From Nocardia bhagyanarayanae (lineage in GTDB: Bacteria; Actinomycetota; Actinomycetes; Mycobacteriales; Mycobacteriaceae): a DNA stretch of 64,000 nucleotides. Under the pieces are notes generated by a model. That model was not told the DNA's origin. It was given only the letters and a program-made list of their open reading frames with translations, and did no database searches. The stretch spans positions 682,001-746,000 of the forward strand of contig NZ_VFPG01000001.1 of assembly GCF_006716565.1 (NCBI RefSeq), read 5' to 3'. The translations under genes and the position numbers were made by a program. This document shows positions 35,418 to 43,715 of this stretch, piece after piece (positions within the stretch are counted from its first letter, which is position 1; the number at the start of each line of letters is the position of its first letter).

Positions 35418-35858
35418 ATGTCAGTCGCACACGCCACCACCGCATCCACCATCCAGATCCCCGCGCTGAACCGCCCGGTCGCCGTCCTCGGCGCTGTCGC
35501 CGCGGCCGTGCTGACCAATCTCGTCGTCTGGCTGATCGGCGCCGCCGCGGGCGGCTCCTTCGTCGTGGTCGACGGCACGACCACCCAGGACGTCGCGCCC
35601 GGCGGTGTGATCGTCATGTCGGCCGTCCCGCTGTTGATCGGGCTGACCGTGGCCGCGCTGCTGTCCTACCGCTGGGTGGGCGTACTGCGGGTCGCCGAAG
35701 TGGTCGGCTCGGTGCTGGCCCTGGCCACCATCGCGGGCACCGTCGCGGCCGCCTTCGACACCGCGTCCACCGTGGCCCTGTCGATCATGCACGTGCTGCT
35801 GGTGCCGGTCATCGTCGTCAGCATGGAGGGCCTGCGCAAGCACCTGATCGAGCGTTGA
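35418..35858 (+). CDS. DUF6069-like small membrane protein
   Basis: A 146-residue integral membrane protein with about four transmembrane segments (around residues 22-45, 65-83, 88-112 and 118-137), with GGSFVVVDGTTTQDVAPGGVI in the loop between the first two. It resembles the actinobacterial DUF6069 family, function unknown. The Shine-Dalgarno AGGAG is 8-9 nt before ATG. It follows the plsC gene by 72 bp but has its own ribosome-binding site, and is followed by a strong terminator. Confidence 0.7.
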   Translation: MSVAHATTASTIQIPALNRPVAVLGAVAAAVLTNLVVWLIGAAAGGSFVVVDGTTTQDVAPGGVIVMSAVPLLIGLTVAALLSYRWVGVLRVAEVVGSVLALATIAGTVAAAFDTASTVALSIMHVLLVPVIVVSMEGLRKHLIER

Positions 35859-35880
35859 GCCCGGCCGAGTGCGCACCGAA

Positions 35881-35928
35881 CACACCAGAGCCCCGCCTCC
35901 GTCTCCGGAAGCGGGGCTCTGCGGTGTG
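35881..35928. terminator. Bidirectional terminator, 11-bp stem
   Basis: CAGAGCCCCGC (35886-35896) pairs perfectly with GCGGGGCTCTG (35911-35921); flanking CACAC and GTGTG extend the stem. It separates the convergent membrane protein gene and glycosyltransferase gene. Confidence 0.85.
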
Positions 35929-35929
35929 A

Positions 35930-36649
35930 TCAGACCGAGCGGCCGAACAGCAGCTTCCACGGCATCAGCGCCGACTCCAGCTGCACCTTCAGGCTCATCT
36001 TCGAAGCGCCGAGTGTGCGCTCCTCGAACCGGATCGGCACCTCGGCGATCGCGATGCCCCGCTTGACCGTCCGGTAGTTCATCTCGACCTGGAACGAGTA
36101 GCCGTTGCTCCGGATCGAGGCCACGTCGATGGCACGCAGCGTGTCGGCCTTCCATGCCTTGAAGCCCGCGGTGGCGTCCTTCACGCCCAGACGCAGGATC
36201 AGGTTCACGTAGAAGTTCGCCCAGGCCGACAGCGCCTTGCGGTACCACTTCCACTCCTCGGCGGTGGAGCCGCCCGGGACGTACCGCGAGCCGAGGACCA
36301 CGCCCGCTTCGGTGTCGCGCAACTTCTCCAGCATGGCCGGAATCACCTCGGCCGGATGCGAGAGGTCGGCGTCCATCTGGATCACCACGTCGGCGCCTTC
36401 GTCCAGCGCCCGGGTGATACCGGCGACGTAGGCGCGGCCGAGTCCGTCCTTCTCGGTGCGGTGCAGCACGCCGACGACGTTCGGCAGCTCGGCGGCCAGC
36501 TTGTCGGCGACCTCCCCGGTGCCGTCCGGCGAGTTGTCGTCGACGACGAGGATGTGCAGGTCGGGGACCGGCAGCGCCGTCAGCCGCTCCACCGCCACCG
36601 GCAGATTCTCCCGCTCGTTGTAGGTCGGCACAACAACGGTAACCCTCAA
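35930..36649 (-). CDS. ppm1: Polyprenyl-phosphate mannosyltransferase (Ppm/Dpm1-like GT2)
   Basis: A 239-residue GT2 glycosyltransferase that transfers mannose from GDP-mannose to polyprenyl phosphate, the donor for lipoglycans and mannosylated proteins. Motifs are VVPTYNERENLP at the N-terminus, VVDDNSPDGTGE, QMDADLSHPAE (DxD metal site) and VPIRFEERTLGASKMS. In M. tuberculosis this domain is fused to an acyltransferase (Rv2051c); here it stands alone. The start is TTG at 36649 with GGAGGG 6 nt upstream, the best of the available codons; no ATG fits. A membrane anchor is absent. Confidence 0.87.
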   Translation of the reverse strand: MRVTVVVPTYNERENLPVAVERLTALPVPDLHILVVDDNSPDGTGEVADKLAAELPNVVGVLHRTEKDGLGRAYVAGITRALDEGADVVIQMDADLSHPAEVIPAMLEKLRDTEAGVVLGSRYVPGGSTAEEWKWYRKALSAWANFYVNLILRLGVKDATAGFKAWKADTLRAIDVASIRSNGYSFQVEMNYRTVKRGIAIAEVPIRFEERTLGASKMSLKVQLESALMPWKLLFGRSV

Positions 36650-36891
36650 GGGTCGCCCTCCCTGCTCACCTGGTCCAGCCCGCAGCCCACGCCGGACCGC
36701 CGAGCACTCGTTCGATTCTGAGAAACCGTACTCGATCGACCTGATGGGCACCTGAGCGGCCGCATTCGGCGTCGAGGGTATTACGCGCCGTGATCCTGAC
36801 CAAGATCAAGTCGCGGACCTGCGGCGACGGTCGCGCCGCCGCGGGCTCCCGCGCCCTGGTGAGCGAAATCCGTTGTCGCGCAGGAAGGGTG

Positions 36892-37074
36892 TCAGTCGCC
36901 GTCGCGCCAGGATCGGTCGCGCGCGTCCTCGCGCTCGTTGCGCGCCCGGACGATCTCCAGCGCGCGTTCGGCCGTGGCCTGGTCCGGGTACGGGCCCATC
37001 CGGTCCCGGAACCAGCACTGGCGTCCCTTCTCGGCACGCTGGTGCTTCAAGCAGTAGTACCACCGTTCAGCCAT
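36892..37074 (-). CDS. Small conserved hypothetical protein (60 aa)
   Basis: A 60-residue protein starting MAERWYYCLKHQ and containing CWFRDRMGPYPDQATAERAL followed by a charged Arg/Glu/Asp tail. The layout (WYYCLKH, then DRxGPY, then an Ala-rich helix) is common among short actinobacterial proteins of unknown function; two cysteines could bind metal. It sits just upstream of a tRNA-Phe gene on the same strand and could share its transcript. Confidence 0.65.
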   Translation of the reverse strand: MAERWYYCLKHQRAEKGRQCWFRDRMGPYPDQATAERALEIVRARNEREDARDRSWRDGD

Positions 37075-37188
37075 GTCCCCAGCATCCCACCTCGCCGACC
37101 ACCCGGTCCGCGTTTCCGGGACCGGACCGGGAGACGCCGACCCCGCGAAACGAAAAATCCCCCCGCCGGACCGGCGAGGGGATTGTGG

Positions 37189-37262
37189 TGGCCAGGGCCG
37201 GGATCGAACCGGCGACCTTCCGCTTTTCAGGCGGACGCTCGTACCAACTGAGCTACCTGGCC
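37189..37262 (-). tRNA. tRNA-Phe (GAA)
   Basis: The 74-nt cloverleaf folds fully: acceptor GGCCAGG with CCTGGCC, anticodon loop CTGAAAA (anticodon GAA, Phe), T-arm GCCGG-TTCGATC-CCGGC. The terminal CCA is not encoded. First of three minus-strand tRNA genes in a row. Confidence 0.95.
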
Positions 37263-37320
37263 GCAGACACCCGTTCCGAATGCCATACGCTAAACGCCGG
37301 ATTTCTCCGGCGCTTATTTG

Positions 37321-37394
37321 CGACCCTGACGGGACTCGAACCCGCGACCTCCGCCGTGACAGGGCGGCGCGCTAACCAACTGCGCCACAGGGCC
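37321..37394 (-). tRNA. tRNA-Asp (GTC)
   Basis: A 74-nt tRNA with acceptor GGCCCTG/CAGGGTC (one G-T pair), anticodon stem CCGCC/GGCGG around CTGTCAC (anticodon GTC, Asp) and T-arm GCGGG-TTCGAGT-CCCGT. Discriminator base G fits tRNA-Asp. Confidence 0.94.
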
Positions 37395-37423
37395 TTGCTC
37401 TGCTACCAACGGTCCGAAGACCG

Positions 37424-37496
37424 TACCCCCTACGGGATTCGAACCCGCGCTACCGCCTTGAAAGGGCGGCGTCCTAGGCCGCTAGACGAAGGGGGC
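37424..37496 (-). tRNA. tRNA-Glu (TTC)
   Basis: A 73-nt tRNA with acceptor GCCCCCT/AGGGGGT, anticodon stem CCGCC/GGCGG around CTTTCAA (anticodon TTC, Glu) and T-arm GCGGG-TTCGAAT-CCCGT. The three tRNA genes Glu-Asp-Phe probably form one transcript read leftwards. Confidence 0.94.
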
Positions 37497-37590
37497 TCGT
37501 CCCGGATTTCTCCGGACCGGCTTTCAACGACTGTCCGTTGGGAGCTCGCATAGCTTATGACAGTCTCGTCGAGTTTCCCAAATCGGCTGG

Positions 37591-38256
37591 TCAGAGGCCC
37601 AGACCGAGCTCTTCCAGCCGTGCGGACGCGCGCCACCCGTCGACCCGGAACTTGGCGCCCCACTCCGGGGTGGACATCGCATCGATCACCACCTCGAGCA
37701 CCTCTTGGAAGCGCGAGCGCAGATCGGTCGCGCCGCCCAGCAGATCGAGCATGTAGCGCTGCCCCGCGAGACCGGCCGCCAGCGTCCGGGTGAACCGGTC
37801 CGGGTCGGCGTCGGCGCGCAGCTGCCCGTGCTCGATGGCGCGCACGGCGAGCACCCTTGTCGCGCGGCCGAGGATGCGACCGCCGCCGGTTTGCACGTCG
37901 CGATAGAAGTCCGGCTCGATGATCAAGCGATACTCCGCCTGCACGATGATGTCGTGCTCGAGCCGGAGCGCCATCTCGTCGATCATCCCGTGCAAGGTGT
38001 CCAGCGGACCGAGATCCGTTCTGGCGAGCCAGCGTTCGGCCGAGGACCGATACCGCTCCACCGCCGTCTCCAGTACCGCGCGTGCCAGATCTTCCTTGGA
38101 ATCGAAATGGAAGTACATCGCCCCCTTGGTCGCGCGCGATCCCTCCAATATGCGGTTGAGCGATGCAGCGGCATAGCCGCTCTTCCCGAACTCAACGGCG
38201 GCGGACCTGATAATCGCCGCACGTGTCCGGCGGGCCCGCTCTTGCTGCCGTGCCAT
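37591..38256 (-). CDS. TetR-family regulator of the gamma-butyrolactone receptor (ArpA/ScbR) type
   Basis: A 221-residue TetR protein. The helix-turn-helix covers residues 12-55 (RARRTRAAIIRSAAVEFGKSGY, then ATKGAMYFHFDSKEDLARAV), the pattern of ArpA/ScbR gamma-butyrolactone receptors, and the C-terminal ligand domain follows. The start ATG at 38256 has GGAGG upstream. It should repress its own promoter: palindromic operators lie 94-138 bp upstream (38350-38394) and flank a rightward promoter. No butyrolactone synthase (AfsA-like) is in this window, so the ligand source must be elsewhere, or the protein senses another molecule. Confidence 0.83.
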   Translation of the reverse strand: MARQQERARRTRAAIIRSAAVEFGKSGYAAASLNRILEGSRATKGAMYFHFDSKEDLARAVLETAVERYRSSAERWLARTDLGPLDTLHGMIDEMALRLEHDIIVQAEYRLIIEPDFYRDVQTGGGRILGRATRVLAVRAIEHGQLRADADPDRFTRTLAAGLAGQRYMLDLLGGATDLRSRFQEVLEVVIDAMSTPEWGAKFRVDGWRASARLEELGLGL

Positions 38257-38349
38257 GCTCGAAACGCCTCCGAAGCCTACTCGCCGCCAATCGGTGCCCC
38301 CCATAGGAACGAACCCTTGGCGCGAAGTTATGAGTTTTATCAATACTTC

Positions 38350-38360
38350 AAACCGGGTTT
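38350..38360. promoter_or_regulatory. Perfect short palindrome AAACC-G-GGTTT
   Basis: An 11-bp perfect palindrome about 94 bp upstream of the TetR start. Together with the larger palindrome 12 bp further on it is a candidate binding site for the TetR protein. Confidence 0.45.
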
Positions 38361-38371
38361 TCGCCCAGTTT

Positions 38372-38394
38372 CAAACTTTCGGTACGAAAACTTG
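38372..38394. promoter_or_regulatory. ARE-like operator for the TetR protein
   Basis: CAAACTTTCG and CGAAAACTTG form an inverted repeat around GTA, with 8 of 10 pairs matching. The length (about 22-23 bp) and the AAAC/TTTCG core resemble the autoregulatory elements bound by gamma-butyrolactone receptors in Streptomyces. Confidence 0.55.
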
Positions 38395-38420
38395 CGAAAA
38401 ACCTGAAACACACCAGCTGG

Positions 38421-38426
38421 TATAGT
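38421..38426 (+). promoter_or_regulatory. -10 box TATAGT reading rightwards
   Basis: TATAGT lies 27 bp from the end of the TetR-type operator (38372-38394), divergent from the tetR gene. A transcript from it would start near 38434, at the base of a very stable hairpin. What it transcribes is unclear; no convincing gene follows. Confidence 0.4.
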
Positions 38427-38432
38427 TTGCCT

Positions 38433-38466
38433 GCCCGGGTGCGCCGCAGGGGGTGCGCACCCGGGC
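38433..38466 (+). other. 12-bp hairpin at the predicted 5' end of a rightward transcript
   Basis: GCCCGGGTGCGC (38433-38444) pairs perfectly with GCGCACCCGGGC (38455-38466) around a 10-nt loop. There is no T tract after it, so it is unlikely to be an intrinsic terminator on this strand. It could cap a small RNA. Confidence 0.5.
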
Positions 38467-39103
38467 AAACATCGTCTCGGAACAGCCTCCTGCGGCATCG
38501 ACTCCTTGTTCGCCACGATCGGCCGTACCGTTCGTGACACGTTCGGGCACAACAACGATAAGCCGAATTCCAGTTCGCCGGGTGTGGCGGCGATTCTTCC
38601 GGAATTCACCAAGGCGTCACCGTACCCGGAATCGCCTTGCGACACGCGGCAAACCGAAGAGTCAGATAGCCGCCGGACTCGGATATCTGTTACAGCAAAC
38701 ATCTCGCAATCAGAATCGGATGTCGCCCGGATTACCGAATTCGGCAGCGTCGCAGCGCTGTTCACCCGAGCCGACCGGCAGGCTCGGCGCCCGCCCGCCG
38801 TCCACGCGACCATCGCCCGCGCCGTACACGCGCTCCCCCGAGCTTCGGTCTCCCACCCTCTGCAAATCCAAAGTCCCTGGAAGCCAACATGATTGGATGA
38901 TATCCAGTTCTTCACGGAATGAACAAAGCTGGGTGCCAAATGTTTACCGGCAGCATCGCCGCGCCCGCCTCCCTTGTTACCGCACGCGCCGGCGCCACTC
39001 GAACCGCGCCGCGCACCCCGCGGACCGCCCGTCTCCACCCCTCCCGACCCACCCCCGCCCGGGTTGGGCGATACGGACACCGCGCACTACACTTTCCCTT
39101 CGC
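38467..39103. other. Gap with no supported gene
   Basis: About 640 bp, less GC-biased than its surroundings. The open frames here (such as 38506-38892 on the plus strand, starting TTG) lack a Shine-Dalgarno, codon-position bias or recognisable sequence. It may hold a small RNA driven by the promoter at 38421, but I see no direct support. Confidence 0.4.
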
Positions 39104-39176
39104 GCCCCTATAGCTCAGTTGGTAGAGCTACGGACTTTTAATCCGCAGGTCGTAGGTTCGAGCCCTACTGGGGGCA
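39104..39176 (+). tRNA. tRNA-Lys (TTT)
   Basis: A 73-nt tRNA with acceptor GCCCCTA/TGGGGGC (one T-G pair), anticodon loop CTTTTAA (anticodon TTT, Lys) and T-arm GTAGG-TTCGAGC-CCTAC; discriminator A. It is followed 3 bp later by a strong terminator. Confidence 0.95.
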
Positions 39177-39179
39177 CAC

Positions 39180-39217
39180 CGCCGCAGGCGCCCGGATCCG
39201 TCCGGGCGCCTGCGGCG
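39180..39217 (+). terminator. Terminator after tRNA-Lys, perfect 17-bp stem
   Basis: Positions 39180-39196 pair perfectly with 39201-39217 over 17 bp around a 4-nt loop (TCCG), followed by TTT. Confidence 0.9.
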
Positions 39218-39727
39218 TTTCCGGGCCCGCCGTGGCCGGTGACCGCCATCACAGCGGCCGCGGCCGCGCAGTTGAAGATCTGGTAAACCCCGCTGAAAAC
39301 TTTCATCGAGCAGCGATGCGCGGTCGAGACGGCGCGGCCCGGGCGGCTGCCTCGACGCGGCGGCGTCCGAGCCGACGGGACGAGCAGATCGGTTGCGGCA
39401 CAGCGTCGCGCGGGCGCGTAGCGCCTCCTCGGGCGGTCGCGCAAGAGGACAGTGTCACCCGGCGCTAACGCCGAAGGCCTCGCGACGATAGACCAGTCGC
39501 TGCGGGCCGACGTGTCTTCTGTCACCGGACGCCAGGCTCGACGCGGCTTACACTCGGGGGGTGCGCCGAGCGTCAACGACGACGTATGAAGTGCATCACC
39601 GGGCACCGGCAGTCAGCCGGATGCGTTTCGCATCACACCTACGGTGCCGTAAGGTATGGCCGCATCAGCACGGTCTACCCGGGGGGACGACCTGCAAGCG
39701 TGCACGCACTCAATGAAGGGCTATTAC
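39218..39727. other. Gap before the desaturase gene
   Basis: About 510 bp between the tRNA-Lys terminator and the desaturase start. It must hold the desA promoter. I see no gene and no recognised operator; the open frame on the minus strand across 39115-39606 runs through the tRNA and is rejected. Confidence 0.5.
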
Positions 39728-40693
39728 ATGGCAAGGGATCTGACTCAACTCGAGCTGCTCACGGAGTTGGAGCCGGTTGCCGAAGAAAACGTCAACCGGC
39801 ACCTCTCACTGGCAAAGGAATGGCATCCCCACGACTACGTGCCGTGGGACGAGGGCCGCAATTTCGCGGCACTCGGGGGTGTCGACTGGGACCCGGAGCA
39901 GTCCCGATTGAGCGAGGTCGCGAAGGCGGCCATGATCACGAACCTGCTGACCGAGGACAACCTCCCCTCCTACCACCGCGAGATCGCCGAGAACTTCTCG
40001 CAGGACGGCGCGTGGGGCACCTGGGTGGGGCGCTGGACCGCCGAGGAGAACCGGCACGGCATCGTCATGCGTGACTACCTGGTGGTCACCCGCGGTGTCG
40101 ACCCGGTCGCGCTCGAAGAGGCCCGCATGGTCCACATGACCAACGGCTTCGCCTCCCCCACCGAGGCCGACGCCGGCTTCCTGCACTCGGTGGCGTACGT
40201 GACCTTCCAGGAACTCGCCACCCGCGTCTCGCACCGCAACACCGGCAAGGTCTGTGACGACCCGATCGCCGACCGCATGCTGCAGCGCGTCGCCGCCGAC
40301 GAGAACCTGCACATGATCTTCTACCGCAACATGTGCGGTGCGGCCCTCGATCTGGCGCCCGACCAGACCCTCGAGGCCATCACGCTGATCCTGGAGAACT
40401 TCCAGATGCCCGGCGCGGGCATGCCCAATTTCCGCCGCAACGGCGTGCTGATGGCCAAGCACGGCATCTACGACCTGCGCCAGCACCTCGAGGACGTCGT
40501 GGAGCCGGTGCTGAAGAAGTGGAACATCTTCGAGCGCGACGACTTCACCCCGCGCGGCGAGGCCGTCCGTGAGCGGCTCGGCAACTTCCTGGAGAAGCTG
40601 GGCAAGGACGTCGTGAAGTTCGAGGAGCAGCGCGACCGCATGCTGGCCCGCGAAGCAAAGAAGCGCGAACTCACCGGCGCCGCCGCGATCTGA
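39728..40693 (+). CDS. desA1: Acyl-ACP desaturase (DesA1-like diiron enzyme)
   Basis: A 321-residue soluble stearoyl-ACP-desaturase-type enzyme that inserts a double bond into acyl-ACP, in mycobacteria a step in mycolic acid precursor synthesis. Diiron ligand motifs are visible: LTEDNLPSYHREI (first Glu), TAEENRHGIVMRDYL (EENRH), FQELATRVSHRN, and ADENLHMIFYRN (DENLH). The length is close to DesA1 (338 aa). AAGGG lies 7-8 nt before the ATG. Downstream comes a strong terminator. Gene order desA1-dus-LCP-phoU matches, from memory, mycobacterial Rv0824c-Rv0821c. Confidence 0.92.
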   Translation: MARDLTQLELLTELEPVAEENVNRHLSLAKEWHPHDYVPWDEGRNFAALGGVDWDPEQSRLSEVAKAAMITNLLTEDNLPSYHREIAENFSQDGAWGTWVGRWTAEENRHGIVMRDYLVVTRGVDPVALEEARMVHMTNGFASPTEADAGFLHSVAYVTFQELATRVSHRNTGKVCDDPIADRMLQRVAADENLHMIFYRNMCGAALDLAPDQTLEAITLILENFQMPGAGMPNFRRNGVLMAKHGIYDLRQHLEDVVEPVLKKWNIFERDDFTPRGEAVRERLGNFLEKLGKDVVKFEEQRDRMLAREAKKRELTGAAAI

Positions 40694-40711
40694 TCGCAGC
40701 CATAAAAGCAA

Positions 40712-40744
40712 GCGCCGCCGCCGGAATCATTCCGGCGGCGGCGC
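40712..40744. terminator. Terminator of desA1, perfect 15-bp stem
   Basis: 40712-40726 pairs with 40730-40744 over 15 bp (GCGCCGCCGCCGGAA and its complement) around a 3-nt loop (TCA), followed by GGCTTTT. It can also end the convergent minus-strand gene at 40766. Confidence 0.9.
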
Positions 40745-40765
40745 GGCTTTTGTCCGACCCTTATT

Positions 40766-41389
40766 TCAGTTCAACGGCAATGCGCCGTCGGTACCGCCGA
40801 CATCGGTGATCTTCCAGTCGGAGTTCTCGTCCAGCGTGACGTTGTAAGTGACCGTGGTTTGGGCGCCTTCCGGGCTCTGCGCATTCGTGGAACTCACGTT
40901 CACGAAGACATTCACCTTGTAGACGCCGCTGTCCTCGGAAACGACCTTCGCGGAAATGGGCGAGGCGGTGGACGTCCACTTCAGCGGAACCAGAATCTGC
41001 TCCAGCTTCGGCGCGGTCGCGTCGAATTTGTTCGCCAGCTGCGGGGTGGTGTTGGCCTTGAGCTTGCCGATCCACGCGTTGATGTCCTGATAATTCACCG
41101 TCGCCGCGCCGACCGCGTAATCGGTCGCTACCTGTTCGGCGCGGCGGTCGTCGGCGGCACGCTGCGCTTGTTCGTCGAGATCGCTCTTCGCCGACCACCA
41201 CAGCACGCCGAACAACACCGTCAGCACGGCGAGAACGGCGACGGCCGCGCCCCACAGCACCGTCGACACCGGGATGGAGACAGTGGCGCCGGACTTCGGG
41301 GCGGGGGCGGAATCGTCCTTCTTGTCGAGACGCACGTCCGACGTGCTCGCGCTCTGTTCCGGGGTGGTGGCCTTGTCGTCGGCAGGCAA
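40766..41389 (-). CDS. Mce-associated-like membrane protein
   Basis: A 207-residue protein: acidic/polar N-terminus (about 35 residues), one transmembrane segment (about residues 42-66, VLWGAAVAVLAVLTVLFGVLWW), then an extracytoplasmic NTF2-like domain with DYAVGAATVNYQDINAWIGKL and ending ITDVGGTDGALPLN. The single helix followed by DLDEQAQRAADDRRAEQVA and this domain resemble Mce-associated proteins, which support Mce lipid-import complexes, but no mce operon is nearby. The start is TTG at 41389 with CGGAG about 7 nt upstream, somewhat uncertain. Confidence 0.7.
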   Translation of the reverse strand: MPADDKATTPEQSASTSDVRLDKKDDSAPAPKSGATVSIPVSTVLWGAAVAVLAVLTVLFGVLWWSAKSDLDEQAQRAADDRRAEQVATDYAVGAATVNYQDINAWIGKLKANTTPQLANKFDATAPKLEQILVPLKWTSTASPISAKVVSEDSGVYKVNVFVNVSSTNAQSPEGAQTTVTYNVTLDENSDWKITDVGGTDGALPLN

Positions 41390-41612
41390 TGGGTACTCCG
41401 ATGTCGTATTGATAATGCGTTCGCGCTATAACCGCCGGTCGCGGTAGGCGTCACAGCCAGGTCGCCGATATCGCCGCTGGTCGGGAGTGCGAGTGGCCGT
41501 CGTGCGGCCCCCGCGCACCCACTGTCCCAGACTAAGCCGTCGAGCGCATTCGGCCGCGCGCGAGGTGCCGCCGAAGTTACCGTGAGGTAGGAGCTCATCG
41601 AGGGAGGCCATC

Positions 41613-42467
41613 ATGGCTGCGGGCGTGGTTCTTGCGGGCAAGGTCGTGGCGATCACGGGCGGCGCCCGCGGGATCGGGCGGGCCACCGCCGAGGCGTTCC
41701 TGGCCGCGAAGGCAGCCGTGGCGATCGGGGACGTCGATGTCGAGCTGGTCGAGAAGACCGCGGCCGAACTCGGGGCCGACCCGGACGCCAAGATCATCGG
41801 CCTGCCGCTGAACGTCACCGACCGCGATTCCTTCGCCGCCTTCCTCGACGCGGTGGAGGCCCAGCTCGGGCCGCTCGACGTCCTGGTGAACAACGCCGGG
41901 ATCATGCCGACCGGGCTGTTCGCCGACGAGGACGAGGCGATGACCGAACGGATCATCGATGTCAACCTGCGCGGCGTCATCCACGGCAGCAGGCTGGCCA
42001 CCGAGCGGTTCCTCGCGCGCGGCAGCGGCCACCTGATCAACATCGCCTCGCTCGCCGGGACTCAAGGGTTCCCCGGCCTGGCCACCTACTGCGCGACCAA
42101 GCACGCGGTGGTCGGCTTCACCTCCGCGCTGCACTTGGAGCTGAAGGAGCACGGGGTGCAGGTGAGCGCGGTGCTGCCCGGCATCGTGCGCACCGAGCTC
42201 TCGGCGGGCGCGAACATGCCGGACTGGATCGAGCCGCTCACCACCGTCGACCCGGAACAGGTCGCCGCGGCGATCGTGGACACCGTGCGGCGGGCCCGTC
42301 CGCTGGTGACGGTGCCGCGCAGGCTGGCGGCGATCATCAAGTCCACCCAGCTGATGCCCTACCGGGTCCAGCTCGCCGTCGCCAAGGTCACCGGCGCGAC
42401 CACAGCGTACTCGCAGGCGGATCCGGCGGTGCGGGACATCTACCACCGGCGGTTGCGCGGGGAGTGA
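41613..42467 (+). CDS. Short-chain dehydrogenase/reductase
   Basis: A 284-residue classical SDR. Cofactor motif GGARGIG near residue 17, NNAGIM near residue 94, catalytic Ser in IASLAG and YCATK near residue 160 (Tyr-x-x-x-Lys). The C-terminal 60 residues (RRLAAIIKSTQLMPYRVQLAV) are a membrane-interacting extension seen in some acyl/lipid SDRs. The reaction is not predictable. GGGAGG is 6 nt before the ATG. It is cotranscribed in the same direction as dus, 99 bp apart. Confidence 0.87.
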   Translation: MAAGVVLAGKVVAITGGARGIGRATAEAFLAAKAAVAIGDVDVELVEKTAAELGADPDAKIIGLPLNVTDRDSFAAFLDAVEAQLGPLDVLVNNAGIMPTGLFADEDEAMTERIIDVNLRGVIHGSRLATERFLARGSGHLINIASLAGTQGFPGLATYCATKHAVVGFTSALHLELKEHGVQVSAVLPGIVRTELSAGANMPDWIEPLTTVDPEQVAAAIVDTVRRARPLVTVPRRLAAIIKSTQLMPYRVQLAVAKVTGATTAYSQADPAVRDIYHRRLRGE

Positions 42468-42566
42468 GCGCGAGGTCGCTCGGCGCCGCACGCCAGCCAG
42501 TGAATCAGCGCACGTCACGCCACGGCGACGCCGGCTCCGGCACGCCCTGATGAGACACTGGAACGC

Positions 42567-43715
42567 GTGACGATGACTACCGAGGCGCCGACCACGCTGC
42601 GGATCGGGCCGTATCCGGTCGACCCGCCGGTGGTGCTCGCGCCGATGGCGGGCATCACCAATCTGGCCTTCCGCAAGCTGTGTCGCGAGTTCGGCAGCTC
42701 CACCTCCATCTATGTGTGCGAGATGATCACCGCGCGCGCGGTGGTGGAACGCAACGAGAAGACGCTGCACATGATGTCCTTCGACGAGGACGAGCACCCG
42801 CGCTCGATGCAGCTCTACGGCGTCGACCCGGCCACGCTGGGCGAGGCGGTGCGCATCATCGTCGGTGAGGGCTGGGCCGATCACATCGACATGAATCTCG
42901 GCTGCCCGGTGCCGAAGGTCACCCGGCTCGGTGGCGGGGCGGCGCTGCCGTACAAGCGAGCGCTGTTCAGCAAGATCGTGCGCGCGATGGTCGCCGCGGC
43001 CGAACCCGCGGGTGTGCCGGTGACGGTCAAGTTCCGCATCGGCATCGACGACGAGCACCTCACCTACCTGGACGCGGGCCGCATCGCCGAGGCCGAGGGC
43101 GCCAAGGCCGTCGCACTGCACGCGCGCACAGCGGCCCAGCGCTACTCCGGCCAGGCCGACTGGTCGGCCATCGCCCGGCTCAAGGAGGCGGTGACCGCCA
43201 TCCCGGTGCTCGGCAACGGTGACATCTTCTCCGCCGACGACGCGGTCCGCATGATGGCGGAGACCGGCTGCGACGGCGTCGTCGTCGGACGCGGCTGCCT
43301 CGGCAGGCCGTGGCTGTTCGCCGAACTGCAAGCGGCGCTGCGCGGGGAGGCACTGCCGGAGCCGCCGAATCTCGGCCGCGTCGGCGAGGTGCTGCACCGG
43401 CACGGCGCGCTGCTGTCGGACCACCTCGGCGAGGAGAAGGCCATGCGCGATCTGCGCAAGCACATGGCCTGGTACCTCATGGGCTTCCCGGTCGGCGCGG
43501 ATCTGCGCCGCGCCTTCGCCACTGTGTCCAGTCTCACCGAACTCGGCGACCTGATCGGCAAGCTCGACCAGACCGCGCCGTTCCCCAGAGACGCCGAGGG
43601 ACCGCGCGGACGGCAGGGTTCGCCGGGCAAGGTCGCGCTGCCGCACGGCTGGCTCGACGATCCCGACGACCCGGCGGTGCCGACGGCCGCCGACGTGATG
43701 CACAGCGGAGGCTGA
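42567..43715 (+). CDS. dusB: tRNA-dihydrouridine synthase (Dus family)
   Basis: A 382-residue FMN enzyme that reduces uridine to dihydrouridine in tRNA. Motifs are VLAPMAGITNLAFR, the catalytic-cysteine region MNLGCPVPKVTRLGGGAAL, VKFRIGIDD, ALHARTAAQRYSG and NGDIFSADDA. This is the NifR3/DusB type (mycobacterial Rv0823c). GTG at 42567 sits 7 nt after GACACT, a weak -10; ATG at 42573 is the alternative start. No Shine-Dalgarno is present, consistent with leaderless translation. Confidence 0.93.
   Translation: MTMTTEAPTTLRIGPYPVDPPVVLAPMAGITNLAFRKLCREFGSSTSIYVCEMITARAVVERNEKTLHMMSFDEDEHPRSMQLYGVDPATLGEAVRIIVGEGWADHIDMNLGCPVPKVTRLGGGAALPYKRALFSKIVRAMVAAAEPAGVPVTVKFRIGIDDEHLTYLDAGRIAEAEGAKAVALHARTAAQRYSGQADWSAIARLKEAVTAIPVLGNGDIFSADDAVRMMAETGCDGVVVGRGCLGRPWLFAELQAALRGEALPEPPNLGRVGEVLHRHGALLSDHLGEEKAMRDLRKHMAWYLMGFPVGADLRRAFATVSSLTELGDLIGKLDQTAPFPRDAEGPRGRQGSPGKVALPHGWLDDPDDPAVPTAADVMHSGG

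Noticed and set aside
38433..38466. Hairpin considered as an intrinsic terminator for the TetR gene side
   Set aside because: It lies upstream of that gene, not downstream, and lacks a T tract on either side.
38506..38892. Open frame of 128 codons on the plus strand beginning TTG
   Set aside because: No Shine-Dalgarno, no third-position GC bias compared with neighbours, no hydrophobic or domain-like organisation. Sits in the low-coding gap after the TetR operators.
39115..39606. Open frame of 163 codons on the minus strand
   Set aside because: It runs through the tRNA-Lys gene and its terminator hairpin, so it cannot be a real protein gene.
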